From contig CAUYUJ010018465.1 in NCBI GenBank assembly GCA_963575745.1, positions 1 through 42,500 on the forward strand: a stretch of DNA of 42,500 bases, written 5' to 3'. Below are positions 1 through 11,126 of this stretch, piece after piece. The notes beneath the pieces were generated by a model that saw only the letters and a list, made by a program, of their open reading frames with translations, had not been told where the DNA came from and made no database searches. This DNA comes from Prorocentrum cordatum. Lineage: Eukaryota; Sar; Dinophyceae; Prorocentrales; Prorocentraceae. Each line of letters begins with the position of its first letter. The first letter of the stretch is position 1. The position numbers and the translations under genes are program-made.

Positions 1-245
1 GAAACATAGGAGGAGGAGGAGAAGGAGGACCAGGAGGCACAGGAGGAGGGGGAGGAATAATGTCAACCATAAGAATAATAATACGAATATAAAGAATACT
101 AGTAATCAGAAGAATACTGCGAATCAGGCTAACAACAAGAGGAGGAGGAGGAAGGCGGCACGGGGTAGATGAGGAGAAAGAGGAGGAGGAGGAAGAAGCA
201 GATGAGGAGGAGGAGGCAGGAATGGAGGAGGGAACGAACGGACGA
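1..245. repeat. Purine-rich GGA low-complexity tract
   Basis: Mostly GGA, GAA and AGG triplets, broken by an A/T-rich patch of AAT-like triplets near 55-130. No credible open frame. From 246 to 295 there is a short unique stretch. Confidence 0.8.
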
Positions 246-295
246 TGACAAGGAGGATAACATGGCAGTCTTTGAACATATGCTGATGTGAGAGG

Positions 296-660
296 TTTTT
301 GAAGGACCACCAGGGCCATCCTAGGAGCCCTCTTGGGGTCCCGGTGGGGCCTCTTGGGGCACTCTTGAGGCCCTGGGGTCATGAGGTCGTCTTAGGGCTC
401 ATTGGAGGATCCTGGGAGGCCCCTTGGCCTTCCAGGCTCTAAGAAGGGGAGCGGGTAATTCATGTCCCACCCACGGAGACCCACAAAAGGAGCATTGTGG
501 CCCTCTGGGGCCGCTGTTGGGCGTCTCTTGGGCGCTCTTGGGGCCTTCTTGGGGCGTTTTGGAGCGCGCTTTGGGTTCTGTTTGTGGGGGCATCTTGAGG
601 CTCCACACGCTCACCTGGTGCGAAACAGTGAGACGGCATGCCACACTCATTTTTCTTAAG
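296..660. repeat. Degenerate 12-bp minisatellite (CTTGGRGGCC type)
   Basis: Repeats of the form CTTGGGGCC/CTCTTGGGGC recur about every 12 bases and decay toward both ends. The same motif builds the large arrays at 28396-31400 and 31610-32010, and its reverse complement builds 40072-40290. Open frames here follow the repeat and are not taken as genes. Confidence 0.7.
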
Positions 661-829
661 TGATTGACGGAATTTGGCCTCTTGGAGGGTGCGCTGCCTA
701 GGAAGGCTCGACTGGCATTTGGAACCGTCTTGGGTTTTCCGGGGCCTCTTGGACGTATGTAGGAGACAATACTGAATTAACTTCGGCTATCTTGGGCTCC
801 CGAGGGTCCTTTTGGAACCATCTTTGACA

Positions 830-1235
830 CGTTTTGTGGCCCCATAAGGAACTCCACCGAGGGCCTCTGTGGCTGCTGACACGTTTCGTGGCCCCACAGG
901 GAGCTTTACCGACGGCCCCTGTGGTTGCATTCGCATGTGTCCGCGTTGCACATGTCGGCGCACTCCTGAATGTTTCGTGGCCCCATCCGGAATTCCATCG
1001 ACTGTTCCTGTGGCTTCGTTCGCGTGCGCCCGCGCCGCAATTTTCGGCACATCTTTCACACGGTTCGTGGCCCCAGAAGAAGCTCCACCGAAGGCCGCAG
1101 TGGCTGCGTTCGCATGCGTACACGCCGCACATGTCGGCACACCTCTCACACGCTTCGTGACCCCCTAAAGGAGCTCCACTTGAGGCGGTATTGGCGACGT
1201 TCGAATGTTCCGCGTCGCACATGTCGGCCCACAGA
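830..1235. repeat. 90-bp tandem satellite, array 1
   Basis: About four and a half degenerate units. Each carries TTCGTGGCCCCA, then GGAGCTCCACCGA, then GTGGCTGCGTTCGCATG, then CACATGTCGGCACA. The unit is close to 90 bp, a multiple of three, so several frames stay open. On the minus strand (698-1222) it reads as about 30-residue repeats with CxxC pairs, such as HEACERCADMC. A second array of the same family is at 35925-36250. Confidence 0.8.
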
Positions 1236-1416
1236 CAACGGAAACAGGGAGAGGGGAGAACGAGTTGTGAAGGACATGAACACGAAACGGTTCAGCTTGG
1301 GGATAGGGCCAAACAAAACATCCCCATTGGCGCGCCCATGCTCGCTGTTATCCTCCCACGCACGCTGCATTTTGTTGATGACCTCCGTCGCCTCGCCTGC
1401 CTCGCGATACCCGCAA
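1146..1416 (-). CDS. Exon-like open stretch, unknown product
   Basis: Read on the minus strand from 1416, this frame gives a balanced protein-like sequence: CGYREAGEATEVINKMQRAW, followed by FGPIPKLNRFVFMSF. It runs into the 90-bp satellite and stops at TGA 1148-1146. Just upstream on the same strand is a CAG preceded by A/T-rich sequence, which could be a 3' splice site. I recognise no family. The evidence is amino-acid composition only, so a chance open frame is quite possible. The neighbouring minus-strand frame at 1519-2184 could belong to the same gene, but I could not join them in phase. Confidence 0.25.
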
Positions 1417-1489
1417 CTGCATATAGTATGGTCCTTCGCCAGTTTGTTTGTTGTTCGTATAGTTTCTCCCCTTCCCGCTCTTTTTTTTG

Positions 1490-1514
1490 TTCTCTCTCTC
1501 TCTCTCTCTCTCTC
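1490..1514. repeat. (TC)n microsatellite
   Basis: About 12 uninterrupted TC units after a T-rich stretch. On the minus strand this is a GA tract between two protein-like frames. Confidence 0.95.
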
Positions 1515-1518
1515 CTTG

Positions 1519-2184
1519 TCATCTCTCTCTGAGACAGCCTTGGCCGTTACCATCTATGCCAGCAGGGCTCGTAGTCAGGGGAGGCAACATGGAGCTGAGG
1601 AACAAGGTGCTATCGGGCGATCTCGAAGCGGCGCAGCTTGTTGCCATGGACTCTTCTTCACTCGCGCCAGAGGACCGCCACGGTGGAAGTCGCAGGGGCA
1701 CAGGGAGCAATACTTGTTCTAGTGCCAGCTCGTCCTTCAAATGCTCCGCCCTCCCCCTCCTCCCCCCTTCTCTGGCCCGCGCCCTCCCCCTCCTTCCTCC
1801 TTCCCCTGTTCTTCTCCCCTCCCCTCCCTCCTCATGGCCATGGCCGCAGAGGCCTGCCGTGGCAGGTGATCGAGGGCCCTCGGGTGCGTGCCCATGGGCC
1901 CCAGCAGCAGTGCGAGCACAACAGCTATTCACGGCGTCTTCAACCCGCTCCGCTGTGATAGCAGGCAGCTCTGGCCAGGTGTGCGCCCCCTCGGGCAGAG
2001 CCACAGTCGTCGCTTGATGAGTAGTCCAAACCTCCTGTGCGTCATCCGCTTTGCTCCTCATTCCTGGTGCACACATTCGTGGCGACGGGCAGAGTGTGTT
2101 CTCTCGGCGCGGGGCCCGCCAGAGGTCCCAGCCCCCGCCCGTCGCGGGCCGCGCGGTGCCCCAGGAGGCCAAAGCCAGCCCCAA
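1519..2184 (-). CDS. Open frame, 221 codons, unknown product
   Basis: A minus-strand frame open for 221 codons. The most protein-like part lies near 2090-1840 (DDAQEVWTTHQATTVALPEG, then ELPAITAERVEDAVNSCCAR). The middle (about 1840-1740) crosses a pyrimidine-rich tract on the plus strand and reads as low-complexity Gly/Glu/Arg. No domain is recognised. The high GC of the region makes long chance frames common, and both plus-strand frames here are also partly open. I list it only because its composition is less biased than that of its rivals. Confidence 0.2.
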   Translation of the reverse strand: MGLALASWGTARPATGGGWDLWRAPRRENTLCPSPRMCAPGMRSKADDAQEVWTTHQATTVALPEGAHTWPELPAITAERVEDAVNSCCARTAAGAHGHAPEGPRSPATAGLCGHGHEEGGEGRRTGEGGRRGRARAREGGRRGRAEHLKDELALEQVLLPVPLRLPPWRSSGASEEESMATSCAASRSPDSTLFLSSMLPPLTTSPAGIDGNGQGCLRER

Positions 2185-2189
2185 AGGGG

Positions 2190-2800
2190 GGGGGGCGCAC
2201 GTGGGTTTCGCCGAGCGCGCTCCAGGAGGTCTGGGAAGTCCAAACCTCGGCCCAGGGACGGAGCGCAGTCAACCACGAGCGAGCATTTGGGAGTTGATCC
2301 TTGCAATTTTGTTCTCATCAAACGCTGCGGGCGTTGACCAGGATTAGCAGCATCGCTCCTTGCATACACCCTTTTCGCGTCGGCGGCTAGGCAGAGTGAG
2401 TGACTGCGCTGGCGGAAGAGCATTGGTAGGGCATACGAATGCGAATTAAGCCGCAATGCTCGGGGGAGAGAGGAGGAACGCCCGGCGGTGGCAGGAGGGA
2501 GACGGAAGCCGGGCCCGCTCAGAGCGGGGCCAGGCGGCGACGGGGTGGCGCCGGGGGCGGGGACCAGCAGCAGCGGGTCGGCGGCTGGGGGGGGGGAAGC
2601 CGGCATGTCGGGCTGCCAGGCAGCAGGCCGTGCGGGGGGGAGCAGTGCCCAGCAAAGGCTGGAGTGAAAGCGTGCGCGCAGCGCCATAGGCCACATGCTG
2701 CCGAGGTGGCGCAAGCCACGAGGGCACCCAGGCCGGCGGCGACTAGTGTGGGACCGCCTCCTGGGAGGGGTCGGCCTGAAAGCCAGGCAGAGCTGGACGA
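2190..2800. other. GC-rich stretch, no gene seen
   Basis: Several frames are open on both strands, as expected at this GC content, and none has a recognisable motif. An AT-richer patch lies at about 2290-2450. No repeat was noticed. Confidence 0.5.
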
Positions 2801-2938
2801 GCGCGTTCCACTACCCGCAGAGTAGCTGCTCGCAGATGGCCCGGATCCGCCGCCGGGGATTTGCGGTACACTGACTAGAGGGAGACCTACTTGTTTCGGC
2901 CATTTGTGAGCAGGCACTTTGCGAGTAGTGGAACGCGC
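2801..2938. repeat. Inverted repeat, 41-bp arms
   Basis: Left arm 2801-2841 and right arm 2898-2938 are reverse complements at 35 of 41 positions. The first 14 bases (GCGCGTTCCACTAC) match exactly. The loop is 56 bp. No convincing target duplication is seen. This could be a small foldback element or a decayed MITE. Confidence 0.75.
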
Positions 2939-3145
2939 CCGGTGAAAAGCGATGGGGGCGCGCGGGGCAGGGCGCGGGCGGCAGAGCCAGCCTGGGCCCC
3001 AAGCAGAAGAGCGGCGGGGTGGGCGGCCCTGCCCAGGGCGGAGGCCGCGAGGGCGGCAGCCCAGGGCAGCCAAAGACTGCAGAAAAGCCAGCGCACCGAG
3101 GGAGCCGAGGTCACGCGCGACCAACGTGGCGGTCGGTGGCGGCTG

Positions 3146-3277
3146 CAGTCGGCCCTGATTGGACAGGACACCTTGCCATGGGGGATGCAGGAGGCATGGG
3201 TCGCGAGGCACAGGGCACAAGGGTACCCAAGGGTACCCTGGATTAGGCAGGGTCGACCTACTAATCAGGGCCGACTG
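3146..3277. repeat. Inverted repeat, 15-bp exact arms
   Basis: CAGTCGGCCCTGATT at 3146-3160 is the exact reverse complement of 3263-3277, with weaker pairing continuing inward. Near the centre the palindrome GGGTACCC occurs twice in direct repeat (about 3228-3245). Confidence 0.65.
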
Positions 3278-3780
3278 TAGAGCAGGCACCTCCGATCGGA
3301 GGGTAGCCGGGGCGGGTCAGGGGCGGATCGGCGCGGCGGCGAGCCGCGAAGGCCACGATGGCGGCGGGCCACGGGGGCCGGCAGCGAGAGCGGAGGGGGG
3401 CACCGAAGAGCCGACGGCAGGGCGACGGGGCCGGGAGCGGGGTGGGGCAGCGCGCGCACGGAGCGGCCCGCCTGCCGGAGGGGCGCGCGGAGGCGCCCCA
3501 GAAGTCGGCGCCCCGAGACGCCGACCGGGGCGAAAGCGGCGCCAGCCAGGAGGGGGGCCGAGGGCGCCCCGGCCGGGCGAGCGCAGGGGGGGCCCGCGGC
3601 ACCCCAGGGTGGGTGGCGGCGGGGCAGGCAGGGAGAGCGCCCCCCGGAGAGGGCGGTGCGGCGGGCAGCGCCCGTGGCGGAGAGGCGGCGGGGCCCCGAT
3701 TCTCTCCGGTGGCGCAGCAAGCGGCGAGCCGCATCTTTCAGCTGCCGCCTGGGGAGCAAGGTCCTCTCGGCCACCCCACA
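3278..3780. other. Very GC-rich stretch, no gene seen
   Basis: Four or more frames are open across this stretch on both strands, all Arg/Gly/Ala/Pro-rich, which is what GC-rich non-coding DNA gives. No motif recognised. Confidence 0.5.
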
Positions 3781-3790
3781 CGGCGGGTAG

Positions 3791-3924
3791 CAGGGCTGGA
3801 CCTAAACGGTGTTTCGTGGGCCGTTTTCGTTTCGACTTCGTTTTGCGGTAGAGGCGGATTGAAGGCAAAACGAGGGGAAAAGAAAACAAAACGAAAACGG
3901 AAACACCGTTTAGGTTCAGCCCTG
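3791..3924. mobile_element. hAT-like MITE, 134 bp, 8-bp target duplication
   Basis: The ends are CAGGGCTG and CAGCCCTG. The inverted arms run about 54 bp from each end, through CCTAAACGGTGTTT and CCGTTTTCGTTT. The flanks are GCGGGTAG (3783-3790) and GCGAGTAG (3925-3932), an 8-bp direct repeat with one mismatch. CAGGG-type ends plus 8-bp duplications are features of the hAT superfamily (established knowledge). Placing this element there is inference. It is too short to encode a transposase. Confidence 0.75.
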
Positions 3925-4056
3925 GCGAGTAGAGCAGGGTCCAGGGCAATAGGAAGGTGGCAGGGGTGGGATGTGGAGGTGGCGCGAGCGCACCTCGTTC
4001 GTCACCTCCCTCCTCGTCCTCCCCTCCCTCTGACAGCTGGGCTCCGCGGCGAAGAT

Positions 4057-4216
4057 TTAGGTCGGGCCTGTCCCCCCACAGAAGGATTTTGGACGAAAAA
4101 AACAAAAATATGCAACAAATACTCAACAGATGCCCCCAAATACTCAAAACATCGTCCCCAGACTATTTTTGACTATTTTGGAATATTCCCCCTGTAGAGG
4201 GACAGGCCCGACCTAA
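4057..4216. mobile_element. MITE, family A copy 1, 160 bp, exact 8-bp target duplication
   Basis: The ends are inverted: TTAGGTCGGGCCTGTCCC from 4057 and its reverse complement ending at 4216, with similarity through about 31 bp. The flanks are identical 8-mers, GCGAAGAT at 4049-4056 and 4217-4224. The interior is A/T-rich in an otherwise GC-rich region. Copies 2 and 3 are at 22544-22752 and 24579-24660. The 8-bp duplication suits a hAT-type transposase, but the TTAR start is not the usual hAT end, so the superfamily is open. Confidence 0.88.
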
Positions 4217-4299
4217 GCGAAGATCGGGGCTCTGGGCGCCAGGAGCTGAAGAAGCAGCGGCGGGAGTCGGAGCTCAAGGCGCCGACGGGTGGGAGGACG

Positions 4300-4540
4300 A
4301 GTCAGCGGAGACACGAGGCAGAGGGGGTGCGAGAGGAGTCGCGAGGAGGAGGGTTAGGGGAGGATGAGGTGGATGGGCAAGAGTGAGGTGGTTGGGGAAG
4401 TAGGCATGAGGAGCAACACGAGGGAGCGTGAGGGGCAGGAGGAGGGCAAGGAGGAGGAGGAGGAGACGGAGGAGAAGGAGAGGGGAGAGGGAGGAGTCGG
4501 AGGACGAGGACGAGCATGAGGAAGAGGCGGAAGTAGGACA
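4300..4540. repeat. GGA/GAG-rich low-complexity tract
   Basis: Purine-rich with GGAGGAGGA runs, densest at 4438-4510. It grades into the GAT-rich tract. Confidence 0.8.
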
Positions 4541-5511
4541 TGGTGCTGCTGCTGATGATGGTGATGATGCTGCTGATGATGATGAGGAACATGATGATAG
4601 GATAAAGAGGGGCGAGGATGATTGTGATAGCGATGGTTATGATAATGCCGATGGTGACCTTACTACTGCTGTTGTTGTTGTTGTCGTTGTTGTTGGTGTC
4701 AGTATTGTTGTTGATGATGCTGGTGATGATGATGCCGCTGATGGCGATGGTGACGATTGTGATAAAGATGATGACGACGACGATGATGATGATGATGCTT
4801 CTGACGATGATGATGATGGATGATGATGATGCTGCTGATGATGATACTGATGATGAGGAGGATGATGATGCTGATGATGATGATGCTGATGCTGATGATT
4901 ATGATGGCGGTGGGGATCATGATGTTGGTGGTTATGGTGATGGTGATGATGACTGCGATGCCGACGCACTTGGGCTCATGGCACTGCTTAGGATTATAAT
5001 GATCCAGACGCTGCCGCTGCCGCTGGCGCTGGCGCTGACGATAGTAACGATGATGACGATGTTGGCGATGACGACGATTTTGACGATGGTGACGACATTG
5101 ATGACAATTATGACTATGATGGGGATGGTGTTAATGGACATGAACATGTTGATGCTGCTGCTGGTATTGATGATGCTGGTGCTAATGATGTTGATGATGA
5201 TGATGCTGTTACTGATGATGATGCTGATGCTGATGCTGATGCTGATGCTGATGCTGATGCTGATGATGGTGATGGTGATGGCGATGGTGATGGTAAGGAT
5301 ACTGATTATGCACGGGGATGGTGCTGCTGCTGCTGATGATCACGAACACGATGATACACAAGATGTTGATGATGCTGACGATTCGGATACTGATTAAATG
5401 ATGATGATGCTGATGGTGATGATGATGCTGATGCTGATGATGACCAGGATCACGATTCTCATGATGATGCTCATGATGATGCTGCTGATGCGTGTCATGA
5501 TGATGATGATT

Positions 5512-5550
<39 letters not shown>

Positions 5551-5732
5551 CTGATGCTGATTATGATGATGATGATGTTGATGATGATGATGCGGATCAT
5601 GATGACGATGCTTGTGACGATACTAATGATGGTGATGATAATGATGATGCTGCTGATGATGATGCTGGTGATGCTGATGATGATGTTGATGATGATGATG
5701 CTGCTGCTGATGATGATGATGCTGATGATGAT

Positions 5733-5781
<49 letters not shown>

Positions 5782-5782
5782 C
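4541..5782. repeat. GAT/GCT trinucleotide microsatellite block
   Basis: Interrupted (GAT)n with many GCTGAT hexamers, for example at 5215-5265. Frames read as poly-Asp, poly-Met, poly-Ile or poly-His and are artefacts of the repeat. Confidence 0.95.
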
Positions 5783-5982
5783 AGGGTGGAACCGACATGA
5801 CACGTTGGGCACCACACACGGGACACCGTTTCGTCTCGTTTGTGACGTGTGTGCGAGCGAGGCGAGGCGAACTTGCGCCGGGTCCCGACCCCCTGGTAGA
5901 GGCCAAGCCAGACCAACCTGATGCGCGCTCCTCCCCCGCCAACCCCCTCTGGGTCTGTCCGTGGCCCTTCGTTGTCCTCACG
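5783..5982. other. Unique island between repeats
   Basis: About 200 bp of non-repetitive sequence. The minus strand gives a short frame with a CPVC motif (KRCPVCGAQRVMSVPPC) that runs straight into the trinucleotide repeat. That layout resembles the end of a retrotransposon frame but is too short to judge. Confidence 0.4.
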
Positions 5983-6270
5983 GTTGTCCAGATGGTTGCC
6001 CCGATAGTTGTCCCGATGCTTGTCCCGATGGTTATCCCGAGGGTTGTCCCGATGGTTGTCCCGATGGTTTTCTTGATGGCCGTCTCGCCGATGTTGTCCC
6101 GATAGTTTTCCCGACGGTTGTCCCGGCGGTTGTCCCGACGATTGTCCCGACGGTTGTCCCGATGGGTGCCCCGATGGGTGTCCCGATGAATGTCCCGATG
6201 TTTGTCTCGCCGATGGCTGTCCCGATGGTCGTCTCGATGGTCGCCATGCCGATTGTCTTCCCGATAGTTT
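5983..6270. repeat. 12-bp minisatellite (GTTGTCCCGATG)n
   Basis: About 24 units of GTTGTCCCGATG with point variants. Because the unit is four codons long, frames stay open on both strands. Not treated as coding. Confidence 0.92.
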
Positions 6271-6590
6271 TTTTCCGATGCGGTGTATGTTTTTGTTCTT
6301 TTTGTTTTGTGGGTTATCGTGGGTGACATTTTGAACTCGAGCACGCCGCGCCGTGTCCAGCATACTTATCGAGTATGCAGGGAAGAATGCGGGGTACGAT
6401 AGTGTTTTTTTCATGTATTACGTGCTGTCTTGGGTCATGTTTAATGCCATCTTAGGACCATGCCACTTTAACATGCGAACTTACATCTTGACTTCGTGCG
6501 TTCCTGGGTTATTGTATTATTATGCGCCCATGTTGGTTCCAACTATGTTCGATGATGATATTACGAGGTGTAGTCTTTGTTGCGATACGT
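6271..6590. other. Unique AT-richer stretch, no gene seen
   Basis: Lower GC than its surroundings. A plus-strand frame (6353-6853) starts here, but more than half of it is the following repeat. No motif recognised. Confidence 0.5.
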
Positions 6591-7010
6591 CCTATCCTCC
6601 CTGTAAGCCCTCTATGCCCTATAAGCCATACACCCCGTCTATGAGCGGAAAGCCCAGTTGGCCCTTATCAGCTTCATACATGAGCCCCACCCATAAGGGA
6701 ACTACGTACCATGCGCATTATACGCGCTACGTACATTATACGATCCACCCTGTGAGCCATTACACACTTCATAAGCCCTATGAGCCCTCGGAGCCCTATG
6801 TGCAGCATAACTTGTATTCGCCGTATGAGCCATATCCCTATAATCCTTTTTAGGCCTAGGAGCCCTGTACGCCCTACGGGCTCCATAAACCTCATATGCC
6901 TGATGAGCTCTATAAGGCGTATGAGGACCAAATGAGCCTCAAGAGCTCCATAAGCCCTACAAGCCTTACTAGCTCTCTAAGCCTTACAAGCTCGCTGAGG
7001 TCCATAGGTG
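6591..7010. repeat. Degenerate GAGCCCTATAAG minisatellite
   Basis: Units of 6-12 bp built on AGCCCTATGAG and AAGCCCTA, fading after about 7000 into unique DNA that lasts to 7245. The plus-strand frame gives Pro/Tyr-rich repeats (KPYTPSM, YEPSEPYV). Confidence 0.75.
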
Positions 7011-7247
7011 TATAGGTCGTTTGAGCCCTGTGATTCCTACGCGCACAATGCGCCCGATACGTCCTACATGGCCCATCGGGCTCATAGGGCCGCTATGTTT
7101 GGGAAGACATATTGAATGAACGTCTAAATTGCTGCCCCTGTGCGTGTCCACTCGCAAGTTGCATTGTGCGTCCATTGCAAACCACAGGTGGTGTCACCCC
7201 CCAACCTCCTTATCACCAGACGGGTGGTCTAATGAGGTATTATTCGG

Positions 7248-7429
7248 ATCCTGATTGTGATGACGATGCTGATGCTGCTGCTGATGATGAAGATTCATGA
7301 TGATGATGCTGCTGATGATGATGGCGAACACGATGATACACATGATGATGCTGATGACACTGATGATTAGGATACTGAGTAGATGGTGATGATGATGCTG
7401 ATGGTGACGGTTATGATGATGCTGATGCT

Positions 7430-7460
<31 letters not shown>

Positions 7461-7740
7461 ATGATGATGTTGCTGATCATCATGATGCTGCTGCTGCCGA
7501 TGCTGCTGATTACGAGGGTGGTGATGATGATGCTGATGCTGATGATTCTGATGATGAGGGTGCTGATCACGATAATCATGCTGCTGCTGGTGATGATGCG
7601 GATTGTGAGGATGCCGGCGACGACGGCGATGCTGATACTGATGCTGATGTTGATGATGATGATGATGCTGCTGATGATGATGATTCTGATGCTGATGGTG
7701 GTGATGTTTTTGGTAATGATGTTGGTACGGATGTGACGCT
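7248..7740. repeat. GAT/GCT trinucleotide block
   Basis: Interrupted (GAT)n with GCT variants, like 4541-5782. Confidence 0.93.
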
Positions 7741-8345
7741 GCTTGTGGATAAGTTTCTGTCGATGATTGCGATAGTGATGATGACACGATGATGGTGGTG
7801 GTGATCATGATTATGATACGATGATGGGGGGAATGAGAAACATGATGCTGATGCGGAGGAGTAGGATGAGGAAGGATGTACAATTGCAGTATGATGAGGA
7901 CGAGGAGGATGATGAGGAAGAGAAGGAGGATAGCCATGAGGAGGAGGAGGAGGAGGAGAAGGAGGAGGAGGAAGAGGAGGAGGAGGCGAAGGTTGAGGGG
8001 GAGTACAGATGAGCGAGCGGAGGGAGGGGAAGGAGGGAGATCCATGGAGAGGGTGGGGGGTGGGGGGTGGGGGTGGGGGGAAGAGGCCGCGGAGGAAGAG
8101 GAGGTGGGGGTAGGAACGGAGAAATGATAAGCAACATGAATGAGGAAACTAGTTGGGGGAAGGGGGTCATGATGAGGGCGATGGGGAGGAACAGGATCAG
8201 GAAGAGGAGCATGCGGATGAGGGATGAGGTGGAAATGGGGGGAGATAATCATTGAAGGACGGGATGGAGGCAGGGGGCGGATGGACTACGAGGAATGAGG
8301 ATAATGAGGAACGGTGAGAAGGGAGGCGGAGGAGGAATAGGAAGG
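7741..8345. repeat. Mixed purine-rich tract (GGA, GGGGGT)
   Basis: Irregular GGA/GAG runs (7895-7990), a (GGGGGT)-like stretch (8054-8080), then purine-rich DNA with no gene. Confidence 0.75.
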
Positions 8346-9049
8346 AAGACGATGATGCTGCTGATGATGCTGATGCCGATGCTGATGATGCTGCTGATGA
8401 TGCTGATGATGATTATGTTGATAATGATGATGCTGATGCTGATGTTGATGATGATGCTGATGACGATTGTGATGACGATGATGATGATGATGAGGATGGG
8501 GAGATGGATGATGGTGATACTCATGATGATGATGGTGGTGGTGGTGGATGTGATACTGATGCAGCTGATTATGATCATGGTGACGATGCTGATGCTGAAG
8601 CTGCTGATGATGATGTTGATGCTGCTGCTAATGATGATTTTGATGATTATCATGCTGGTGATGATGATGCTGATTAGGGTGGTGATGGTGATGGTGATGG
8701 TGATGGTGATGATGCGGCTGCTGCTGGTGATGATGCTGATGATGATGGTGATGGTGATGGTGAGGATGATGCTGCTGATGCTGTTGCTGATGCTGCTGCT
8801 GATGATGCCGATAGTATGATGATGCTGACATTGATTATGATTTTGATGCTGATGATGATGCTGATGATGATGTGAATCATGCTGATAATGAGGATGGTGA
8901 GGATGACGATGCTGATGACGATGCTGATGCTGATGCTGCTGCTGATGATGATGATGATGACGATGGGATGAGGAGGATGATGGTCATACTGATGATAATG
9001 ATGATCCTGATGATGCTGATGATGATGATGATGTTGTTGATGATGAGGC

Positions 9050-9093
<44 letters not shown>

Positions 9094-9673
9094 TTGATGG
9101 TGGTCGTGTCGATAATGATGATGATGTCTATACTGCTGATTCTGATGCTGATGCTGAAGCTGCTGATGATGAGGTTGATGCTGCTGCTGCTGATGATGAT
9201 GATTCGCGTTATGGTTATGATGCTTATTCGGATGGTGATGGTGATGATGATGGTGATGATGCTGCTGCTGGTGGTGATGATGATGATGGTGATGGTGATT
9301 GTGATTATGATGCTGCTGATGCTGCTGCTGATGATGATGATAATGATGATTAGCACGATGATGATGCTGATGCTGATGATGCTGTTGATGATGGTGATAG
9401 TGATGGTGATGGTGATGATGATTCTGCTGCTGGTGATGATGATGCTGATGATGATGCTGCTGCTGATGCTGGTTAATATGATGTTGACGATAATGATGCT
9501 GATGCTGCTGCTGATGATGATCATGATGGTGATGATGATGGTTATGACGATGATGATGATGATGATGCTGATGCTGATGATGATGATGATGATTTGGACG
9601 AGGTGGAGGAGGATGGTGATACTGATGATGTCGATGACGATGACGATCATGATGATGATGATGATGATGAAAC
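8346..9673. repeat. Interrupted GAT/GCT block
   Basis: About 1.3 kb of GAT with GCT, GGT and ATT variants. The long poly-His and poly-Met frames on the two strands are artefacts. Confidence 0.95.
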
Positions 9674-9954
<281 letters not shown>

Positions 9955-10142
9955 CTGATGATGATGATGGTGGTGATGATGATGAGTCAGGTCGAACTGC
10001 AAGCATCTGTACTACCATTTTCTCACTCTTTGGAGGGGTCTCCGCCACATGATCCGAGCTCGCAAAATCGACTTCTTGTAGCGGGTTGCCATGCGAGTGG
10101 GACTCCGACGACCGATGCAACGACACAGGGACACCAGCCACT

Positions 10143-11126
10143 ACTACGCACATGCGCAGACGTGACGGGAGTTTGTTATATTACACTAGAGCATCCGAGA
10201 CCCTACCAACCTACGAAAGTATTGAAGAGCCACGTGTCGAACTGAGCCAATGTCGCTCAGACACCATCACAATCAATGAGACCATGTGATGTGTGACGGA
10301 AGACTGTTGGACAACACTTGGTGGGCATATGTTTTTGGGGTTTGGGCACAACGTTTCAAAACGGTTTGTGGCACTGATCCCTCACAGGCGCTGGGGCCCA
10401 TTCATCGAGACATTTCAGCCTTTACACGAACGCATCGCATATGTTGACATTATCAAGCGGGCCTTCAAGATTCGCATCGCTACCGGTTGTTTCCCCCTAC
10501 TGATGCTATGCAGACAACCACGTCCAGAGCAAATACGATATGCTCACATGATTACAGAAGGAAGCAACACAACGCCATATGTACTTTGTCTTGGGGGCGG
10601 ATTGCAACGCCAAAGTGGGAGAGAGAATCGACGACGACGACAGAAAACTGATGGTCAATATGGAACGCCGGGTACGAATGCATGTGGATTGTGGCTCAAA
10701 CAATGGGCAGCGATGCACGGCGTTATGATCATGAACACATTCTTCAAGAAGTTGCCAGAGGAACGGTTTACCTACATGAGCCCGAAGGGCATCCCGAAAC
10801 ATCAGGATTATATTCTCTGCGATACCCGCTTTGGGATAACTGTCATGGACTGTCACGTTGTCGTTGTGAAGTGCATCGGCATGGGATCAGACCGCTGCAC
10901 ACTGTGTTTGCAAAGCAATGTTTTACGACCTTGGGAACAAAAGCGACGGAATAACCACTCCACGATACCAAAGGGGGAAATTGCAAAATGGCCACCAGCA
11001 GACATGCGTGCATACGGAGGTGCAGTCGAGGACAACTTCAACATATTACGGGACGGAACCCGACTCTATCAAGCGACCAAACTGACGACCCGGATTTTGA
11101 TTGCATCACGGCCTGTCGACGTATAG
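10143..11126 (+). pseudogene. EEP endonuclease domain of the retrotransposon, broken
   Basis: This part would nick target DNA to prime reverse transcription. The first strand motif ends in INET (just before 10287), with the metal-binding Glu present. The next codon but one is an in-frame TGA at 10287-10289. GADCNAKVGERIDDDD at about 10594-10640 matches the GDFN-type catalytic motif but lies one frame off its surroundings, so there are frameshifts on both sides. Back in the first frame come NTFFKKLPEERFTY and HQDYIL (10735-10815). The last motif reads GSDR at about 10885 where this family has SDH, so the catalytic His is missing. No ATG start can be chosen with confidence, since the 5' part is eroded. 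Confidence 0.82.

Noticed and set aside
3317-3851. Long Arg/Gly/Pro frames on both strands
   Set aside because: Four frames are open over the same GC-rich bases with no motif; expected by composition.
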